In this document: positions 34,341-43,227 of the stretch, one piece after another
Layout: each line of letters starts with the position of its first letter
Numbering within the stretch: position 1 is the stretch's first letter
Assembly (NCBI GenBank): GCA_963169045.1
Contig: CAUJDF010000057.1
Location: forward strand, 62,001 to 126,000
DNA length: 64,000 nucleotides
Reading direction: 5' to 3'
Source of the DNA: Myxococcota bacterium
Lineage (GTDB): Bacteria > Myxococcota_A > Bradymonadia > UBA7976 > UBA1532
The notes under the pieces: model-generated
What the model saw: only the letters and a program-made list of their open reading frames with translations
Database searches by the model: none
What the model was told of the DNA's origin: nothing
Made by a program: the position numbers and the translations under genes

Positions 34341-35038
34341 CAGTACCTCACCCAGATCTCGTCGTTCGCCGCGAGCGAGGCCAGCGCGGTCACCCCGGGC
34401 GTGCCCGCGATCTGCTCCGCGGTGAGCGGGTTCGCGCTGAACGCGGCGTTCCCGCGCCACACGATCTGCGCGTCGCCGAACCAGGCGCCGAGGTCGTCGA
34501 TCGCCACCGGCACCGTGTACTTGTTCCAGCCGGGCTGCCGGACGGGCAGGATCTTGAGCGCCGGGGCGGGCTCCGGCCCCTCCTCGCCCTCGGAGGGCAA
34601 CGTCGAGACCCAGTCGACGACGATCGGCGTGCCGTCGTCCGCCTTGCAGGTCTGCCGCGTCGGGAAGAACAGCGTCGTGAAGGGTCGGTCGGGCACCCGG
34701 ATGCGGAGCGCGACCTTGTAGTAGTGCAGGTCGGCGGGGGCGAGGTCGGCGTCGTCCTTCTGCCACGTCACGGCGGTGACGAGCCCCGTCGCGTCCGTCT
34801 CGACCGTCGCCTTGCCGAGCCCGCCGGGCACCGCGCGCACCGACGCGACGCCCTCGGGGATCTGGACGCGGACGCTCGCCGTGTCCTTGCCCTCGCAGCC
34901 GTGTCCGACGGCCAACGTGATCTCCTGCGACTTGCCGGCGAAGCCGGGCCCCGACGCGACGTCGACGTGGGCGACCGCGCCCGCGCCCGCGAGCGCCACC
35001 GCCGTGCCACCGAGCGCCGCCACCAACTTCCGACCCAT
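34340..35038 (-). CDS. YcnI-like (DUF1775) exported protein
   Basis: A 232-residue protein with a signal peptide ending AVAHVDV, so the mature chain begins with histidine, the copper ligand described in YcnI-type proteins. SQEITLAVGHGCEGKDTASV, VRVQIPEGV and WQKDDADLAPADLHYY follow the DUF1775 pattern. The family is linked to copper handling at the cell envelope. ATG 35038 is supported by GGAGGTG upstream; the annotation could also begin 60 codons earlier but that region is Arg-rich and has no signal peptide. It diverges from a cytochrome c lipoprotein gene. Confidence 0.82.
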   Translation of the reverse strand: MGRKLVAALGGTAVALAGAGAVAHVDVASGPGFAGKSQEITLAVGHGCEGKDTASVRVQIPEGVASVRAVPGGLGKATVETDATGLVTAVTWQKDDADLAPADLHYYKVALRIRVPDRPFTTLFFPTRQTCKADDGTPIVVDWVSTLPSEGEEGPEPAPALKILPVRQPGWNKYTVPVAIDDLGAWFGDAQIVWRGNAAFSANPLTAEQIAGTPGVTALASLAANDEIWVRY

Positions 35039-35147
35039 GAACGTCACCTCCGGGTGGCGCGAAACGTAGGGATTTCGGCGGAGGCGTTCAATGCGAAAGC
35101 GGACGGGCGCTCGCGCCGTCGCCCCCGCGCGCGCTAGCCTGCGCGCC

Positions 35148-35552
35148 ATGGGCATCCACCGCTCCCTGCTGCTGTGCGCCGGCCTCCTCGCGGCCTGCGA
35201 CGACGCCACCGGATCCACGGCCGACGGCGCGCCCGCCGACGCCGCGCCCGCCGACGCGGCGCCCCCCGCCGACGCGTGCGTCCCCGTCGCGGCGCCGACC
35301 GCGTGTCCCGATCCGCCGGTGACCTACGCCGACGTCCAGCCCATCGTCGAGGCGCGCTGCCTCGGCTGCCACTGGGGCCAGGAAGGCGGGCCCTGGCCGT
35401 TGACGTCCTACACCCACGTGGCCGACTGGCAGGACTTCATCCGCGCGAGCCTGCTCGATTGCACGATGCCGCCGCGGGACTCGGGGGTCGGCATGACCGC
35501 CACAGAAAAGACCACGATGCTCGAGTGGGTGCGGTGCGGCGCGCCGGAGTGA
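35148..35552 (+). CDS. cytochrome c lipoprotein with single heme motif
   Basis: A 134-residue lipoprotein (LLLCAGLLAACDD), a DGAPADAAPADA-type linker, then one cytochrome c domain with CLGCHWG and a late CTMPPRDSG with a Met that can be the axial ligand. It should carry electrons at the outer face of a membrane. The start chosen at MGIHRSLLL fits the signal peptide. It diverges from the YcnI-like gene and precedes a His-rich protein and a TonB receptor. Partner unknown. Confidence 0.75.
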   Translation: MGIHRSLLLCAGLLAACDDATGSTADGAPADAAPADAAPPADACVPVAAPTACPDPPVTYADVQPIVEARCLGCHWGQEGGPWPLTSYTHVADWQDFIRASLLDCTMPPRDSGVGMTATEKTTMLEWVRCGAPE

Positions 35553-35606
35553 TTCAACGTTGACGCTGCCGCCGGCGCCCACGTATCAAGGCGGCGGGAG
35601 CGCCCA

Positions 35607-36023
35607 TTGACCTGGCGGAGCCACGAGACCCTGGGGACCGGCGAGCGGCGCCATCGCGCCCGCGTCTGTCTCGTCGTGTGGGTCTTCGCCTGTCTCGTCG
35701 CCCCCGCCCTGCACCTGGCACGGCACGGCGACGACCACACGCACCTGCCCGGCGGCGGGGTCGTCCACCAAGGCGAGCGCGCCGATCCGTGGCACCTCCG
35801 CGCCCTCGTGACCCACGGGCCACAGGCGCACACGCACGCCGACGCCGAGGGGCACGGCGACGGCGACCTCGCGCACCTCGCCGCGGCCCTGCTGGCGCCG
35901 CCGCCCGCCCTCCTCCCGCTCTTCGCCCCACCCGCGCGCGAGGGCGCGCGGCCCCCGCCGCCCGCCGACGCGCCGTCCCCCCCCCGGCGCGAGGGCTGGT
36001 CCGCCCGCGGCCCGCCCGCCTGA
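35607..36023 (+). CDS. His-rich membrane-associated small protein
   Basis: A 138-residue protein with one hydrophobic N-terminal segment (VCLVVWVFACLVAPALHLA) and His clusters HGDDHTH, HGPQAHTHADAEGHGDGD, then a Pro-rich tail ending ARGPPA. Proteins with this shape often precede TonB receptors in Myxococcota and might sense or bind zinc or copper (inference). The start is TTG 35607, supported by GGGAG six bases upstream. The TonB receptor starts 49 bases after the stop. Confidence 0.6.
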   Translation: MTWRSHETLGTGERRHRARVCLVVWVFACLVAPALHLARHGDDHTHLPGGGVVHQGERADPWHLRALVTHGPQAHTHADAEGHGDGDLAHLAAALLAPPPALLPLFAPPAREGARPPPPADAPSPPRREGWSARGPPA

Positions 36024-36072
36024 CTCCCCTCGAAGCCGGATCGGACGCGAACGGCCGCCGTGGAGGTGGAGT

Positions 36073-38067
36073 GTGTCGCCAGGGGTGTGCGCGCTCGCCG
36101 CGATGTTCGCGACGGGCGCGGAGACGTCGCCCGCCGTGCCCGCGGCGGACGAGATCGTCGTCGTGTCTCGCAAGCCGGCGTCGGCCGCTTCGGAGCACGA
36201 CATCGACGGGATGCGCCTGCGCCAGTCGCCGGCCCGCACCGCCGAGGACATGCTCGAGCTCGTGCCCGGGCTCCACGTGGTGCAGCACGGCGCCGAGGGC
36301 AAGGGCCACCAGTTCTTCCTGCGCGGCTTCGACGCGGTGCACGGGTCCGACGTCGAGGTGCGCGTCGAGGGCGTGCCGATCAACGAGCCCTCGAACGTGC
36401 ACGGCCACGGCTACGTCGACCTCGGCTTCGTCGTCCCGGAGCTCGTCGAGCGCGTGCACGCGCGCAAGGGCGCCTACGCGCTCGACCAGGGCGACTTCGC
36501 GACGGCGGGCTCGGCGGAGCTGCGCCTCGGCGTGGCGCCCGAGGACCGCGGCCTGCGGCTCGGGCACCAGGTCGGCACGACGGGCCGGCACCGGGCGCTC
36601 GCCGTGTGGGCGCCGGGCGAGCGCGACTTCGTCGCCGCCGAAGGGCTGATCGACGACGGCTACGGGGAGCAGCGCGCGGCGAAGCGCGCCACCTTCCTCG
36701 GGCGCCTCGCGCTCCTGAACGACGAGGCGCACCGGCTCGAGGTGCTCGGCGCCGGGTACGCGGCGCGCTTCGAACTGCCGGGGGCGGTCCGCCTCGAGGA
36801 CGTGCGCGCGGGGCGGATCGGCTTCTACGACGCCTACACCGACGGGACCGGTGGCGCCTCCGACCGGGCGCTGCTCACGGTGATCGACGAGCGGCGCGAC
36901 GGCCCCTGGCGGCTTCGCCTGCAGGCCTTCGGCGGGTGGCGCAGGCTCGCGCTCGACGAGAACTACACGGGCTTCCTCGGCGATCCGGCGCACGGCGATC
37001 GGCACGAGCAGACACAGGACGGCATCGACGGCGGCCTCGAGGCGCGCTCGACCTGGCGCGTCTTCGGACCGCTGCAGCTGCGCGCGCTCCTCAGCACCCG
37101 GCTCGGCCGCGCCGAGCAGCGTGACGTGCGCGCGACGGGGGACGCGCTGCGCGACCTCGCCTTCACGCAAGCGGCCGTCGCCGCCGGCGCGGGGGCGGGC
37201 TGGCGCGTCGCCGGCTGGCTGCGGCTCGAGGGCGCGCTGCGGTTCGACGCCTTCCGCTTCGACGTCGACGACCGTCTCGCGGACCGGCGCGCCGACGGCT
37301 CGGCGACCGCGCTCTCCCCGCGCCTGGCGGCGGTGATGCGGCCGCACGCGGACTGGCGGGTGTTCGCGGCGTATGGCCGCGGGCTGCGCTCGCCCGAGGC
37401 GCGCGCCTTCGCTGCCGCCGGCGACCACGAGAACGAGCCGGCGGCGCAGTACGAGGGCGGCGAGCCGGAGGTCACCGTCGCCGACGACGCCGAGGTGGGC
37501 GTGCGGTTCGAGCCCGGCGCGGACCTCAGCGTCGGAGCGGCGCTCTTCGGCGTGCACATCGCGCGCGAGTCGCTCTTCGACCACGCCTCGGGCGTCGTGG
37601 TGGAGCGCGGGGGCACGCGGCGCTACGGCGTCGAGGCCGACGTTCGCGTCCGCCCCGCCTCCTGGCTCGAGCTCGACGCCGACGTCACCGCCGCCGACGC
37701 TCGCTTCACGAGCGACGGCGCCGCGGTGCCCGGGGCGCCCCGGCTGCTCGCCACCACCGGCGCCAGCCTGGTCCACCCGGACGGTTGGCGCGCGTCCACC
37801 CACGCGCTGTTCATCGGACGGCGACCGCTCGCGCAAGGCGCGCAGGCCGGCTCGGCGGTCTTCTGGGACGCTTCGGCCGGCTACCGCTGGTCGTGGCTGG
37901 AGCTGCGGCTCGACGTGGAGAACCTGCTCGCCCTCGAGCACGCCGAGAGTGAGGCCCAGTACGCCTCGCACTGGGATCCGGGTTCGACGCCGAGCCGCAT
38001 CCCCGTGGTGCATCGGTTCGCGGCGCCGCCCCGCAACGCGCGGCTCACCGCGACCGCGTTCTTCTGA
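36073..38067 (+). CDS. TonB-dependent outer-membrane receptor
   Basis: A 664-residue protein with a short signal peptide, a plug domain (AEDMLELVPGLHVVQHG, FFLRGFDAVHGSDVEVRVEGVPIN) and a beta-barrel ending in an aromatic strand (ARLTATAFF). Short His segments (NVHGHGYV) in the plug and a His-rich protein upstream hint at a metal substrate. GTG 36073 has GGAGG six bases upstream. Two lipoprotein genes follow (15 and 4-base-overlap spacing), probably in the same operon. The substrate is not known. Confidence 0.88.
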   Translation: MSPGVCALAAMFATGAETSPAVPAADEIVVVSRKPASAASEHDIDGMRLRQSPARTAEDMLELVPGLHVVQHGAEGKGHQFFLRGFDAVHGSDVEVRVEGVPINEPSNVHGHGYVDLGFVVPELVERVHARKGAYALDQGDFATAGSAELRLGVAPEDRGLRLGHQVGTTGRHRALAVWAPGERDFVAAEGLIDDGYGEQRAAKRATFLGRLALLNDEAHRLEVLGAGYAARFELPGAVRLEDVRAGRIGFYDAYTDGTGGASDRALLTVIDERRDGPWRLRLQAFGGWRRLALDENYTGFLGDPAHGDRHEQTQDGIDGGLEARSTWRVFGPLQLRALLSTRLGRAEQRDVRATGDALRDLAFTQAAVAAGAGAGWRVAGWLRLEGALRFDAFRFDVDDRLADRRADGSATALSPRLAAVMRPHADWRVFAAYGRGLRSPEARAFAAAGDHENEPAAQYEGGEPEVTVADDAEVGVRFEPGADLSVGAALFGVHIARESLFDHASGVVVERGGTRRYGVEADVRVRPASWLELDADVTAADARFTSDGAAVPGAPRLLATTGASLVHPDGWRASTHALFIGRRPLAQGAQAGSAVFWDASAGYRWSWLELRLDVENLLALEHAESEAQYASHWDPGSTPSRIPVVHRFAAPPRNARLTATAFF

Positions 38068-38081
38068 AGGAAACACAGGCG

Positions 38082-38828
38082 ATGAATAGACTTCCGTGCC
38101 TGGTCCTGTTGCTCGCCGCCTGCGGCGAGACGCAGGAAGCGAAGACGGTGAACCATCCCATCCGGTCCGACGGCGCAGGCGTCGAGACGGTGTCGACGGA
38201 CCTGGGATACACGGTGACGACGACGCGCCTGCGCACGGTCGTCCGCGACCTGCGATTCACGCGCGGCGGCGAGACGCACGCCGGCCTCTGGCCGCTCGGG
38301 TGGCTCGTCGGCACCGCCCACGCGCACCCGGGCCACAGCGCCGGCGGCGAGACCGTGGGCGAGCTGCCGGGGCGCTTCGTCGTCGACTGGCTCGCCCCCG
38401 GCGGCACGTCGCTCGGCGCGGCGACGATGCTCGAAGGCGGCTACGACGGCGCCGACTTCACGTTCGCGCTCGGCGCCGCCGCCGACGGCCTCGCGACCGA
38501 CGATCCGCTCCTCGGGGCGACGTTCGACGTAGCGGGACGCGCCGAGAAGGCGGGCCGCGCCGTCGAGTTCACCGCCCGCCTCGCCATCGAGGAAGGCACC
38601 GACCTCGTGGGCGCCCCCTTCGACGCGGACGTAGGCGACGACGGCGTCCCGTTCGTGCTGCGGCTCGTCACGCGGGATCCCGGCGAGCAGGGCACCGTCT
38701 ACGACGGCGTCGACTTCTTCGCGCTCGGCGAAGGCGGGGCCGTCGCGCTCCCGTCCGACTCGGCGCAGGTCAACCGCCTCCGACGCAATCTTCGCGTCCA
38801 TGACCACTATCTCGTGACGGAGGAATGA
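38082..38828 (+). CDS. lipoprotein of unknown function
   Basis: A 248-residue lipoprotein (LPCLVLLLAACGE) with a His-containing stretch (VGTAHAHPGHSAG) and several beta-rich repeats. It follows the TonB receptor by 15 bases and overlaps the next gene, so it probably belongs to the same uptake system, perhaps as a surface binding protein. I do not recognise the family. Confidence 0.7.
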   Translation: MNRLPCLVLLLAACGETQEAKTVNHPIRSDGAGVETVSTDLGYTVTTTRLRTVVRDLRFTRGGETHAGLWPLGWLVGTAHAHPGHSAGGETVGELPGRFVVDWLAPGGTSLGAATMLEGGYDGADFTFALGAAADGLATDDPLLGATFDVAGRAEKAGRAVEFTARLAIEEGTDLVGAPFDADVGDDGVPFVLRLVTRDPGEQGTVYDGVDFFALGEGGAVALPSDSAQVNRLRRNLRVHDHYLVTEE

Positions 38829-38830
38829 GG

Positions 38831-39616
38831 ATGTCCCGACAGACGACCCTCGCGACCGCCGTGCTGCTCGCTGCATGCAGCGCCGAGACCGACGACCGCG
38901 ATCCGCAGACCCACCGCGTCACCATCTACGGCGAGGCGTTCATCGAGGAAGGCATCCCCGCCGGCGAGACGGACGGCTGGGCCATCGCGTTCGACCAGTT
39001 CCTCGTCGCCGTCGACGGCGTGAAGGCCGGCGACGCCGTCGTCTCCGGCCAGCGTGTCTTCGACCTGACCGCCGCCTCGAGCGGCGTCGGCCAGCCCGTC
39101 GGCGACCTGGCGGACGGCCCGCACGACGAGCTCGCGTACCGCATCGGACCGGCGTCCGGCGCCGTCGCCGGCAACGCGACGGCCGAGCAGGTGAGGCGCA
39201 TGAACGACGGCGGTTGGTCGATGTGGGTGTCGGGCACGGCCACCCGCGAGGGCGTCACGAAGACGTTCGCGTGGGGCTTCGCGACCGACACGCGCTACGC
39301 CCCCTGCCACACCGCCCCCGCGGAGGACGGGGACGCCGTCCGCTCCATGCTCACCATCCACGCCGACCATCTGTTCTACGACGACCTGGTCAGCGAGACG
39401 CCGAACGTCGCGTTCCAGCTCGTGGCCGACGCCGACACCGACGGCGACGGCACCGTGACGTCCGAGGAGCTGCGGGCCGTCGACATCACCTCCCTCGACC
39501 GCTACCAGGTGGGCAACGCCGACGACATCACCAACCTGTGGCAGTTCATCGAGGCCCAGAGCCGCACCGTCGGTCACATCGACGGCGAGGGCCACTGCGA
39601 GAGCGATGCCGGCTGA
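38831..39616 (+). CDS. lipoprotein with EF-hand-like loop
   Basis: A 261-residue lipoprotein (LATAVLLAACSAE). Residues about 200-215 contain DADTDGDGTVTSEEL, an EF-hand-type calcium loop. Cysteines in APCHTAP and GHCESDAG are near the middle and end. The ATG at 38831 was chosen because GGAGG lies seven bases upstream; the ATG at 38825 overlaps that site but is only one base from it. It completes the TonB operon and converges on a hemerythrin gene. Function unknown. Confidence 0.7.
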   Translation: MSRQTTLATAVLLAACSAETDDRDPQTHRVTIYGEAFIEEGIPAGETDGWAIAFDQFLVAVDGVKAGDAVVSGQRVFDLTAASSGVGQPVGDLADGPHDELAYRIGPASGAVAGNATAEQVRRMNDGGWSMWVSGTATREGVTKTFAWGFATDTRYAPCHTAPAEDGDAVRSMLTIHADHLFYDDLVSETPNVAFQLVADADTDGDGTVTSEELRAVDITSLDRYQVGNADDITNLWQFIEAQSRTVGHIDGEGHCESDAG

Positions 39617-39631
39617 CCACGGCGGCGCCGG

Positions 39632-39649
39632 CGTCGTCAGTTGACGACG
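39632..39649. terminator. inverted repeat between convergent genes
   Basis: CGTCGTCA-GT-TGACGACG is a perfect 8-base stem with a 2-base loop between the converging lipoprotein and hemerythrin genes. It may act as a weak terminator for both or be a protein-binding palindrome; no U-tract follows. Confidence 0.35.
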
Positions 39650-39703
39650 GGGTCGCCTCGTCGGAGGCTCCGGGCGCGCTCGCGGCCCCTCGAGGCCTCG
39701 CGC

Positions 39704-40240
39704 CTACCGCCCGCGGCGCGCGGCCATCTCGCGGCCGACGGCGGCCAGCTCGTCGGGCGCGAGCAGCGCTTCGGCGAGGGGGAAGATCTCGGCGTCCTCT
39801 TCGGCGATGTGGCGGGCGTAGACGGCGCGCAGCTCGCTGACGGCCATCGCGAGGCGGCTCGCGTCCTCGGGGGCCAGCGCGCCCTCGGCGAGCCAGCGGC
39901 GACCGAGCGCCTCGACGAGGTCGTGCCCCGGCGCCACCTCGGCGTGGTCGGCCTCGAGCGCGTCGAGGCGGGCGCGCACCCCGTCGTCGGAGCGCGCGCG
40001 CAGGCGGGGGAAGAGCGACTGCTCCTCGTCGGCGGTGTGGCGCGCGGCGGCGTGCGCGAAGTAGTCGAGCGCCGCCTCGAGGCCATCGCGGTAGTCGGCG
40101 TCGAGCGCGCCGCCGCGCCGGTCCTCGGCCACGCGGCGCAGGACGTCGAGGAAGCGTTCGATGCGGCGATGGCAGTCCTGCAGCATCTGGAGGGGGCGGT
40201 CGTGGCCGCCGCGCGGCGGCTCACCGATGGTGACGGGCAT
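39704..40240 (-). CDS. hemerythrin-like di-iron protein
   Basis: A 178-residue HHE protein: MLQDCHRRIERFLDVL, HTADEEQSLFPRL, EADHAEVAPGHDL and YARHIAEEDAEIFPL provide a His/Glu di-iron set. It starts 20 bases after the qNOR stop with GAGGAGA as ribosome-binding site, so it is in the qNOR transcription unit. Hemerythrin-like proteins linked to qNOR are common and may store or deliver NO or oxygen (inference). Confidence 0.85.
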   Translation of the reverse strand: MPVTIGEPPRGGHDRPLQMLQDCHRRIERFLDVLRRVAEDRRGGALDADYRDGLEAALDYFAHAAARHTADEEQSLFPRLRARSDDGVRARLDALEADHAEVAPGHDLVEALGRRWLAEGALAPEDASRLAMAVSELRAVYARHIAEEDAEIFPLAEALLAPDELAAVGREMAARRGR

Positions 40241-40260
40241 GACTCTCCTCGGGCTCGCGG

Positions 40261-42573
40261 TCAGACGGGCTCTTCCTCCCGGCTGCCGTAGGGTCGCATG
40301 ACGCGCACGTCGCGCGTGTCGGTCTCGGCGCTGACCGACCAGCCGGTCTTCAGGCCGAGAACGAACCACGCGAGGAGCAGCGCGCCGACGGCGAAGATCG
40401 TGTCGCCGATGACGCGCAGCCAGCGCAGGGTATCCATGAGCGGCGTCTGCAGGAACTCCGCCGAGCGCGCGTACCACAAGCCGTGCTCGACGCTGGCCCA
40501 CGTCTGCAACAGACCGACCGGCAGCACGCTCAGGAGGACCATCAGCGAGAGGCCGCCGTTGATCGACCAGAAGGCCCACTTCAGCGGGCCCGTGCGCCAG
40601 ACCTTGCGCGCGGAGGTGGCCCGCAGGCAGAAGAGCATCAGGCCGATGGCCAGCATGCCATACACGCCGAACAGCGCCGTGTGTCCGTGGACGGGCGTCG
40701 TGTTGAGGCCCTGCATGTAGTAGAGCGCGATGGGCGGGTTGATGAGGAATCCGAACAGACCGGCCCCGACCAGGTTCCAGAAGGCCACCGCCACGAGGAA
40801 GTAGATGGGCCAGCGGTAGGCGCTCACCCAGGGGCGGGCCCGCGTCAGCCGGTAGTTGTGGTACGCCTCGAACCCGATCAACACGAGCGGCACGACCTCG
40901 AGCGCGCTGAACGTGGCGCCGACGGCGAGGACGGACGTCGGCGTGCCGGTGAAGTACAGGTGGTGGAAGGTGCCGAGGATGCCACCGGCGAGGAAGATGA
41001 CCGTCGAGAAGAGCACGGCGCCCGCGGCGTGCGCGGGCCGCAGCAGGCCGAGGCGCGTGAAGAGGAAGGCGATGGCCGCCGCGGCGAACACCTCGAAGAA
41101 GCCTTCGACCCACAGGTGCACCACCCACCAGCGCCAGTACTCGGCGATGGCGAGGTTGCTGCGCGAGTCGTACATCAGGCCCGCCGCGTAGAAGAGCGCG
41201 ATGGCGACCATCGCCAGGAAGAGCAGGCCGAGGATGGCGCGCTCCGCGCCCGGCCGGCGCAGCGCGGGGTAGATGGCGCGTCCCATCAGGCCCGCCCACA
41301 GGACGAGACCCACGAGCAGGAAGATCTGCCAGAAGCGGCCGAGCTCAACGTACTCGTAGCCCTGGTGGCCGAACCAGAAGTTGGTGTCGTCGTCGAGGTG
41401 CTGCTGGACGCCGAGCCACTCGCCGAAGAGCGATCCCACGACGATGACGAGCAGACAGACGAAGAGGAAGTTGGTGCCGGCGCGCTGCCAGCGCAGCTCC
41501 TGGCCGGCGACCGCGCCGCTCAGGAACAGACCGGTGGCCAGCCATGCGGTCGCGATCCAGAAGATGCCGAGCTGGATGTGCCATGTGCGCGTCACCGCGT
41601 AGGGCAGGTACGCGGCGAGGTCGAAGCCGTAGAAGCCGGAGCCCTCGACGCCGTAGTGGGCGGTGACCGCGCCGCAGAGAATCTGGACGATCCAGACCGC
41701 CTGGGCCGCCCAGAAGAACTTGATCGTGGCGCGCATGGACGGCGACGGCTGTAGATGCAGCAGCGGGTCGGCCTCGGGCGTCTGGCGGGGGCCCGCGGAC
41801 TCGCCGCGGGTCGCCTCGAGATACCACACGAGCGCGCCGATGCCGGCGAGCAGGAGGACGAAGCTCACCACCGACCAGACCACGTTCTCGCCGGTCGGCT
41901 CGTTGCCGATGAGCGGCTCCGGCGGCCAGTTGTTGCTGTAGGTCAGGTTCTCTTCGCCGGGCCGGTTCGTGGCGCACGCCCACGACGTCCAGAAGAAGAA
42001 GGCGGTCAGCAGCTCGGCGCGCCGGGGGTCCTTCAGCGCGTCGGCGGGGATGGCATAGGCGTCGCGGAGGTGGTCGAGGGACGAGTCGTTGCCGAAGAGG
42101 CGGCGGTAGTGGTCGGCGACGGCGGCGATGGCCGCGGCCCGCTCCGGCGTGACGGTGAGGGTGCCGGTGGCGGGGTCGTACGTGTTCTCGCGGACCTCGC
42201 GGCGCAGCGACTCGCGCGCGGCGGCCTGCTGCTCCGGCGTGAGCGCGTCGTACTTCTTGCCATGCTCGCGCTGGGCGCGTTCGTCGAGCATCACGACGAG
42301 CTCGCGATGCAGCCAGTCGGCGCTCCAGTCCGGCGCCACATAGCCGCCGTGCCCCCAGATCGACCCGAGGTTCTGGCCGCCCATCGACTGCCAGACGTTC
42401 TGCCCGTCCAGGATCTGGTCGCGCGTGAAGAGCGTGCGTCCGTCGGAGGTGACGACGCGGTCCGGGATGGGCGGCGCCTCGCGGTAGATCTCGGCGCCGA
42501 ACAGGCCGAGCGCCGTGAACGACGCCGCGATGACGAAGAACGCGGCGATCCAGAGGCGCTTCAGACTCGACAT
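40261..42573 (-). CDS. norZ: quinol-dependent nitric oxide reductase qNOR
   Basis: A 770-residue single-chain enzyme: an N-terminal periplasmic cytochrome-c-like domain without a heme motif, then about 13 helices. Active-site residues are present: VVHLWVEGFFEVF (helix VI His and Glu), TFHHLYFTGTP (FeB His-His), and HGHTALFGVYG (heme b3 and b histidines). It takes electrons from quinol and converts NO to N2O. It is the third NO-reductase-type protein in the window and lies 67 bases after a LuxR-type regulator on the same strand. Confidence 0.96.
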   Translation of the reverse strand: MSSLKRLWIAAFFVIAASFTALGLFGAEIYREAPPIPDRVVTSDGRTLFTRDQILDGQNVWQSMGGQNLGSIWGHGGYVAPDWSADWLHRELVVMLDERAQREHGKKYDALTPEQQAAARESLRREVRENTYDPATGTLTVTPERAAAIAAVADHYRRLFGNDSSLDHLRDAYAIPADALKDPRRAELLTAFFFWTSWACATNRPGEENLTYSNNWPPEPLIGNEPTGENVVWSVVSFVLLLAGIGALVWYLEATRGESAGPRQTPEADPLLHLQPSPSMRATIKFFWAAQAVWIVQILCGAVTAHYGVEGSGFYGFDLAAYLPYAVTRTWHIQLGIFWIATAWLATGLFLSGAVAGQELRWQRAGTNFLFVCLLVIVVGSLFGEWLGVQQHLDDDTNFWFGHQGYEYVELGRFWQIFLLVGLVLWAGLMGRAIYPALRRPGAERAILGLLFLAMVAIALFYAAGLMYDSRSNLAIAEYWRWWVVHLWVEGFFEVFAAAAIAFLFTRLGLLRPAHAAGAVLFSTVIFLAGGILGTFHHLYFTGTPTSVLAVGATFSALEVVPLVLIGFEAYHNYRLTRARPWVSAYRWPIYFLVAVAFWNLVGAGLFGFLINPPIALYYMQGLNTTPVHGHTALFGVYGMLAIGLMLFCLRATSARKVWRTGPLKWAFWSINGGLSLMVLLSVLPVGLLQTWASVEHGLWYARSAEFLQTPLMDTLRWLRVIGDTIFAVGALLLAWFVLGLKTGWSVSAETDTRDVRVMRPYGSREEEPV

Positions 42574-42640
42574 GTCCGCCTCCCGGGCTGTGGGGCCTCA
42601 AAGTGGGAGACGTCGGGGAATCCCCTGCGGTCGCGGGGAC

Positions 42641-43108
42641 TTACACGAGGTAGCCGAGGCGGAAGCCGCGGGAGACGAGGGCGGCGCGGGTGCCGACGCC
42701 GAGGCGCAGGCGCATGTGCTCGACGTGGGCGCGCACGGTGGCCTCGCTGATGCCGAGCGCGGTGGCGATCTCGCCGGTGGTCTCGCCCTCGGCCAGATGT
42801 TTCAGAACGTCCACCTCGCGGGGGGTCAGACGTTCCCAATCGGTGCCCTCGGCGAGGGGGGTGAGCGTCGAGACGATGCGGTCCTCGACATGGGTGCAGC
42901 GCAGCTCGTAGGGCTTCCGGCGGAAGGTCACGCGGCGCGGCTCAGCCGACTGGCACTCGGGGCTGCCGGGGCGCGCCGAGCAGCCCATGACCTGGCCGCA
43001 CGTGCGGTGGCTGCACTCGCCGAGCACCTGCCGGGATTCGGGCGTCTGCCCCACGACCCGGCCGTCAGACTGGCGGGCCAGAAGCACCACGGGCTTCCTC
43101 TCTTCCAT
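42641..43108 (-). CDS. LuxR-type regulator with Cys-rich N-terminal domain
   Basis: A 155-residue regulator. Residues 30-75 contain CSHRTCGQVMGCSAR, PECQ and RCTH (at least five cysteines plus histidines), suggesting a metal or iron-sulfur site. The C-terminal 65 residues are a LuxR/FixJ helix-turn-helix (LTPREVDVLKHLAEGETTGEIA, ATVRAHVEHMRLRLG). No receiver domain is present. With qNOR immediately downstream, control by redox or NO is suggested. The ATG at 43108 has AGGAGG upstream. A 10+10 inverted repeat lies at 43160-43184. Confidence 0.75.
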   Translation of the reverse strand: MEERKPVVLLARQSDGRVVGQTPESRQVLGECSHRTCGQVMGCSARPGSPECQSAEPRRVTFRRKPYELRCTHVEDRIVSTLTPLAEGTDWERLTPREVDVLKHLAEGETTGEIATALGISEATVRAHVEHMRLRLGVGTRAALVSRGFRLGYLV

Positions 43109-43159
43109 CGTCGCGTCCTCCTGAGTGGGCGTGCTGACGCGACGCTTTTCAAGGCGTGT

Positions 43160-43184
43160 GCCGAACGGCGGACGGCCGTTCGGC
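43160..43184 (-). promoter_or_regulatory. 10+10 inverted repeat upstream of the LuxR gene
   Basis: GCCGAACGGC and GCCGTTCGGC flank a 5-base spacer about 52-76 bases upstream of the LuxR gene start. On the transcribed strand the centre reads GGCCGTCCGCCG. Similar cores lie at about the same distance ahead of the 57008 and 61694 genes. It may bind the adjacent regulator; GC-rich chance similarity cannot be excluded. Confidence 0.4.
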
Positions 43185-43227
43185 CGAGTCGCGGCGGGGG
43201 CCGCTCGACGGCGGATGCGCGGGCGGC

